Shown here piece after piece: positions 61,896 to 64,000 of a stretch of DNA of 64,000 bases (position 1 is the first letter of the stretch; every line of letters begins with the position of its first letter). Position numbers and translations under genes: made by a program. The notes beneath the pieces were generated by a model, which saw only the letters and a program-made list of their open reading frames with translations, did not search any database and was not told the origin of the DNA. Origin of the DNA: G020350405 sp964513655 (GTDB taxonomy: Bacteria > Planctomycetota > Phycisphaerae > Sedimentisphaerales > Anaerobacaceae); NCBI GenBank assembly GCA_964513655.1, contig CAZENQ010000004.1, positions 44,127-108,126 of the forward strand. Reading direction: 5' to 3'.

Positions 61896-63359
61896 TCATC
61901 CAAGCTTCTTGTCCAGAATTTCAGAAACAACCTTTGGATTTGCCTGTCCCTTTGTCTTCTGCATAACCTGCCCTAACAGAAAGCCCCGCGCCTTCTTACT
62001 CTTCTTACCGCCGCTGGTCACATCTTCCACCGCCTTCGGATTCCCTGCAAGTATCTCCTCAACTATCGCCTCCAATTCACCCGCGTCGCTCTTCTGTATC
62101 AGGTCTGATTCCTCGGCTATCACTTCAGGCCTCTTGCCGCTTTTCACCATCTCCTCAAATATGCTCGTAGATGCCGTAGCGCTGACCTCACCTTTTTCAA
62201 CCATCTTCGCTAATCCCGCCAAACTCTCCGCCGTGATACCCAAGTCAGCCACACTACAGCCCTGTTCATTGGCCAGCTTCAACCCGACTTGCGTAACCAG
62301 ATTGCAGACCCGCTTTGCCTCCCCTCCGGCACTAACCACCTCATCAAAGAACTCCGCCGTCCCCCGCTCAGCCGTCAAAACCCCCGCATCATAGTCACTC
62401 AACCCGTATTCTTTGACATAGCGCATCTGCTTCTTTACCGGCAGCTCACACAATCGCCCACGAATTTCCTCAAGCCATTTCTCAGTCAGCTCAACCGGCA
62501 CAAGGTCGGGCTCCGGGAAATACCTGTAGTCGTGCGCCTCTTCCTTCTCCCTCTGAAGGACCGTCACCTCCCGCCCGTCGTCCCATCCGCGCGTCGTCTT
62601 GCTGCCCATCTCCATCACCCTACCGGTCTCGACGAATTCATCGAGCTGCCTCTGCGACTCATAGTCCACGCTCCGCTCCAGCGCTCGAAAGCTGTTCAGG
62701 TTCTTAACTTCGACTATCGGCGTTCTGTATTCGCCGCCGTCTTTGCTGACAACCAGATTAATATTCGGTTCGAAACGCATATGACCCTTCTGCATATCAG
62801 CTTCCGACACACCAAGGTATCTTACTATCCGCTGCAGCTCCACCGCCAGCGCCCGCACCTCCGCGCTGCTGTTCATGTCCGGCTCAGTAACTATTTCCAG
62901 AAGAGGCGTCCCCGCCCTGTTCAAATCAACCTGTGAAAAATTACCCGCCGTGTGCACGTTCTTGCCCGCATCTTCCTCCAGATGCGCCCGGATTATCCCA
63001 ATCCTCTTCGTCTCGCCCGACTCAAGCGGTATTTCAATAAAACCATTGGAACTAAGCGGCAAATCATACTGGCTTATCTGATAATTCTTCGGCAAATCAG
63101 GATAATAATAGCTCTTTCGGTCCCACTTCGTGAACTTCGCTATTTCGCAATTAAGAGCCAGACCTACCAGAACGGCATACTCGAACGCCTGCTTATTCAT
63201 CACCGGCAGAACGCCCGGCATACCAAGACAAACAGGACACACCCTGCTGTTCGCCTCCTCACCAAAACTCAGCTCACAGCTGCAGAACATCTTCGTCTTC
63301 GTACACAGGTGAACGTGAATCTCCAACCCAACCAAAACTCTATACTGCAACTCACCCAT
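61896..63359 (-). CDS. gatB: Aspartyl/glutamyl-tRNA amidotransferase subunit B
   Basis: A 487-residue protein. LVGLEIHVHLCTKTKMFCSC and VCPVCLGMPGVLPVMN contain the zinc cysteines. DYRYFPEPDLVP and the C-terminal GatB/YqeY domain with KAVEDVTSGGKKSKKARGFLLGQVMQKTKGQANP complete the family pattern. It converts Glu-tRNA(Gln), or Asp-tRNA(Asn), into the amide form together with GatA and GatC. gatA lies just upstream on the same strand, interrupted by a GxxExxY gene. gatC is not in the window. Confidence 0.97.
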   Translation of the reverse strand: MGELQYRVLVGLEIHVHLCTKTKMFCSCELSFGEEANSRVCPVCLGMPGVLPVMNKQAFEYAVLVGLALNCEIAKFTKWDRKSYYYPDLPKNYQISQYDLPLSSNGFIEIPLESGETKRIGIIRAHLEEDAGKNVHTAGNFSQVDLNRAGTPLLEIVTEPDMNSSAEVRALAVELQRIVRYLGVSEADMQKGHMRFEPNINLVVSKDGGEYRTPIVEVKNLNSFRALERSVDYESQRQLDEFVETGRVMEMGSKTTRGWDDGREVTVLQREKEEAHDYRYFPEPDLVPVELTEKWLEEIRGRLCELPVKKQMRYVKEYGLSDYDAGVLTAERGTAEFFDEVVSAGGEAKRVCNLVTQVGLKLANEQGCSVADLGITAESLAGLAKMVEKGEVSATASTSIFEEMVKSGKRPEVIAEESDLIQKSDAGELEAIVEEILAGNPKAVEDVTSGGKKSKKARGFLLGQVMQKTKGQANPKVVSEILDKKLG

Positions 63360-63458
63360 TTCTCAATCAAATGTAATTACGAAACCACATGAATTTAACA
63401 CTAATTAAGGCCAATTCCACAGCACAAATCTTACAAATAATCTATTGTTGCCCTTTCT

Positions 63459-63896
63459 CATTCGTGAAAATTCGTGGTCAAGTCGTAAAACACCGTTATA
63501 CGACGAACCTCTCATACTCGAAACCGTTTCTTCCAAAGTTAAAAATCATTGCCAGCTTTCTTCCTGTGGCGCGTAAATAATTTAGGACCTGAGCCCTATG
63601 CACGTCTCCAATTTTATCCAAAGTCTTAAGTTCAAGAATGATCTTGTCATCAACTAAAATATCAGCGTAATATTCCCCCACAACCTCTCCATCAAAATAA
63701 ACCCGAACCGGTGCTCGCTGTTGTGCAAGAATCTCGTTTCTCGCAAGAAGGACCATAAGGGCATTTTCATATACTTTTTCCAGAAAACCGGACCCCAGCT
63801 TATTGTGAACCTCCATTCCCAAACCGACAACTTTGTAAGACAAGTCCTTATAGATAATATCTTTATTATTCGTGTCCATTCGTGAAAATTCGTGGT
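63459..63896. mobile_element. GxxExxY element bracketed by 20-bp direct repeats
   Basis: CATTCGTGAAAATTCGTGGT is present at 63459-63478 and again, identical, at 63877-63896. The two copies enclose the GxxExxY gene in a 418-bp unit. The right copy is extended by a further ATTCGTGTCC, giving a 10-base period. On the coding strand this stretch holds the ATG of the gene, and it abuts the gatA stop codon. This looks like a small insertion unit between gatA and gatB; mobility is inferred only from the repeats. Confidence 0.55.
63496..63879 (-). CDS. GxxExxY protein (PD-(D/E)xK nuclease-like)
   Basis: A 127-residue protein matching the GxxExxY family: GLGMEVHNKLGSGFLEKVYE holds the name motif, followed by the nuclease-like core YADILVDDKIILELKTL (a D-x(n)-ELK pattern) and QVLNYLRATG. 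The catalytic residues of a PD-(D/E)xK fold appear present, though no activity is established for the family as far as I know. The start ATG at 63879 lies inside a direct repeat (MDTNNKD is encoded by repeat-derived ACGAAT units). It interrupts gatA-gatB. Confidence 0.9.
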   Translation of the reverse strand: MDTNNKDIIYKDLSYKVVGLGMEVHNKLGSGFLEKVYENALMVLLARNEILAQQRAPVRVYFDGEVVGEYYADILVDDKIILELKTLDKIGDVHRAQVLNYLRATGRKLAMIFNFGRNGFEYERFVV

Positions 63897-64000
63897 TAGA
63901 AAATCAGTGGCTTTCGTTTGTGCCACTCTGTCTCCTTCTCAAACATCCTTGCTATCCGCAGCAATTTATCTTCACTAAAAGCCGGTGAGAGTATCTGCAA
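63896..64000 (-). CDS. gatA: GatA C-terminus, 5' part beyond the window
   Basis: Thirty-four codons run open from the window edge to a TAA at 63896-63898. They read LQILSPAFSEDKLLRIARMF and then EKETEWHKRKPLIF, the usual C-terminus of the Glu-tRNA(Gln)/Asp-tRNA(Asn) amidotransferase A subunit. The position upstream of gatB on the same strand supports this. The catalytic amidase part lies outside the window. Its stop codon touches the direct repeat of the GxxExxY element. Confidence 0.85.
   Translation of the reverse strand: MQILSPAFSEDKLLRIARMFEKETEWHKRKPLIF

Noticed and set aside
1..64000. CRISPR arrays, prophage genes, transposases, rRNA
   Set aside because: No regularly spaced short repeats with variable spacers and no recognisable phage, transposase or rRNA sequence were found. 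The four 597-bp repeats are coding domain repeats.

Overview
The window looks like a chromosomal segment of a Gram-negative, LPS-making bacterium. I suspect a Planctomycetota/PVC-type lineage: an EpsI-containing exopolysaccharide locus, several sulfatase-like and alkaline-phosphatase-superfamily proteins, an enlarged CusA, a GxxExxY element and heptose-type LPS core genes sit together. This placement is inference; there is no rRNA or other marker that settles it. No prophage, intact insertion sequence, CRISPR array or origin was seen.

Region 1 (about 1-28.5 kb, almost all on the minus strand) is a large exopolysaccharide/O-antigen locus. A polyprenyl glycosylphosphotransferase (27084-28490) would start the lipid-linked glycan. 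Several glycosyltransferases, a pyruvyl transferase, methyltransferases, two FemAB/CelD-like acyltransferase-fold proteins and two polysaccharide deacetylases would build and decorate it. Both a Wzx-like flippase with an O-antigen-ligase/polymerase-like protein and a Wzm/Wzt-type ABC exporter are present. EpsI marks the locus as exosortase-linked, but no exosortase gene lies in the window. Embedded on the plus strand is a 1901-residue secreted beta-helix/FN3/LamG/PKD protein ending in four nearly identical 597-bp repeats in an ABAB pattern. A sulfatase-like gene at 18.8-20.6 kb is flanked by remnants of paralogues.

Region 2 (28.5-40.3 kb) is rich in alkaline-phosphatase-superfamily enzymes. 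It holds a sulfatase-like/TPR protein, then a minus-strand operon of two type I phosphodiesterase-like proteins, a ribbon-helix-helix protein and an unrecognised membrane protein. Divergent from it is cysD-cysN-phosphodiesterase. The CysD carries a CC plus CxxC cysteine pattern like that of iron-sulfur APS reductases. This is my best candidate for an undescribed functional module.

Region 3 (40.3-49.4 kb) is a Cus-type copper/silver efflux operon: TolC-like protein, small membrane protein, CusB with two heavy-metal-binding modules, YHS lipoprotein, CusA and a cupin. It diverges from a SagB-type flavin oxidoreductase translationally coupled to a small di-histidine membrane protein.

Region 4 (49.4-64 kb) is housekeeping: tRNA-Lys, isocitrate dehydrogenase, an LPS-core operon (lpxK, hldE, gmhA, gmhB-like, a heptosyltransferase-LPS kinase fusion, a WaaG-like glycosyltransferase, plsY), a multi-PAS histidine kinase, a cupin, gatB and the 3' end of gatA. 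A GxxExxY gene bracketed by 20-bp direct repeats separates gatA from gatB. Several sigma-70-like promoters with 17-bp spacers are readable by eye and are listed; all are predictions.
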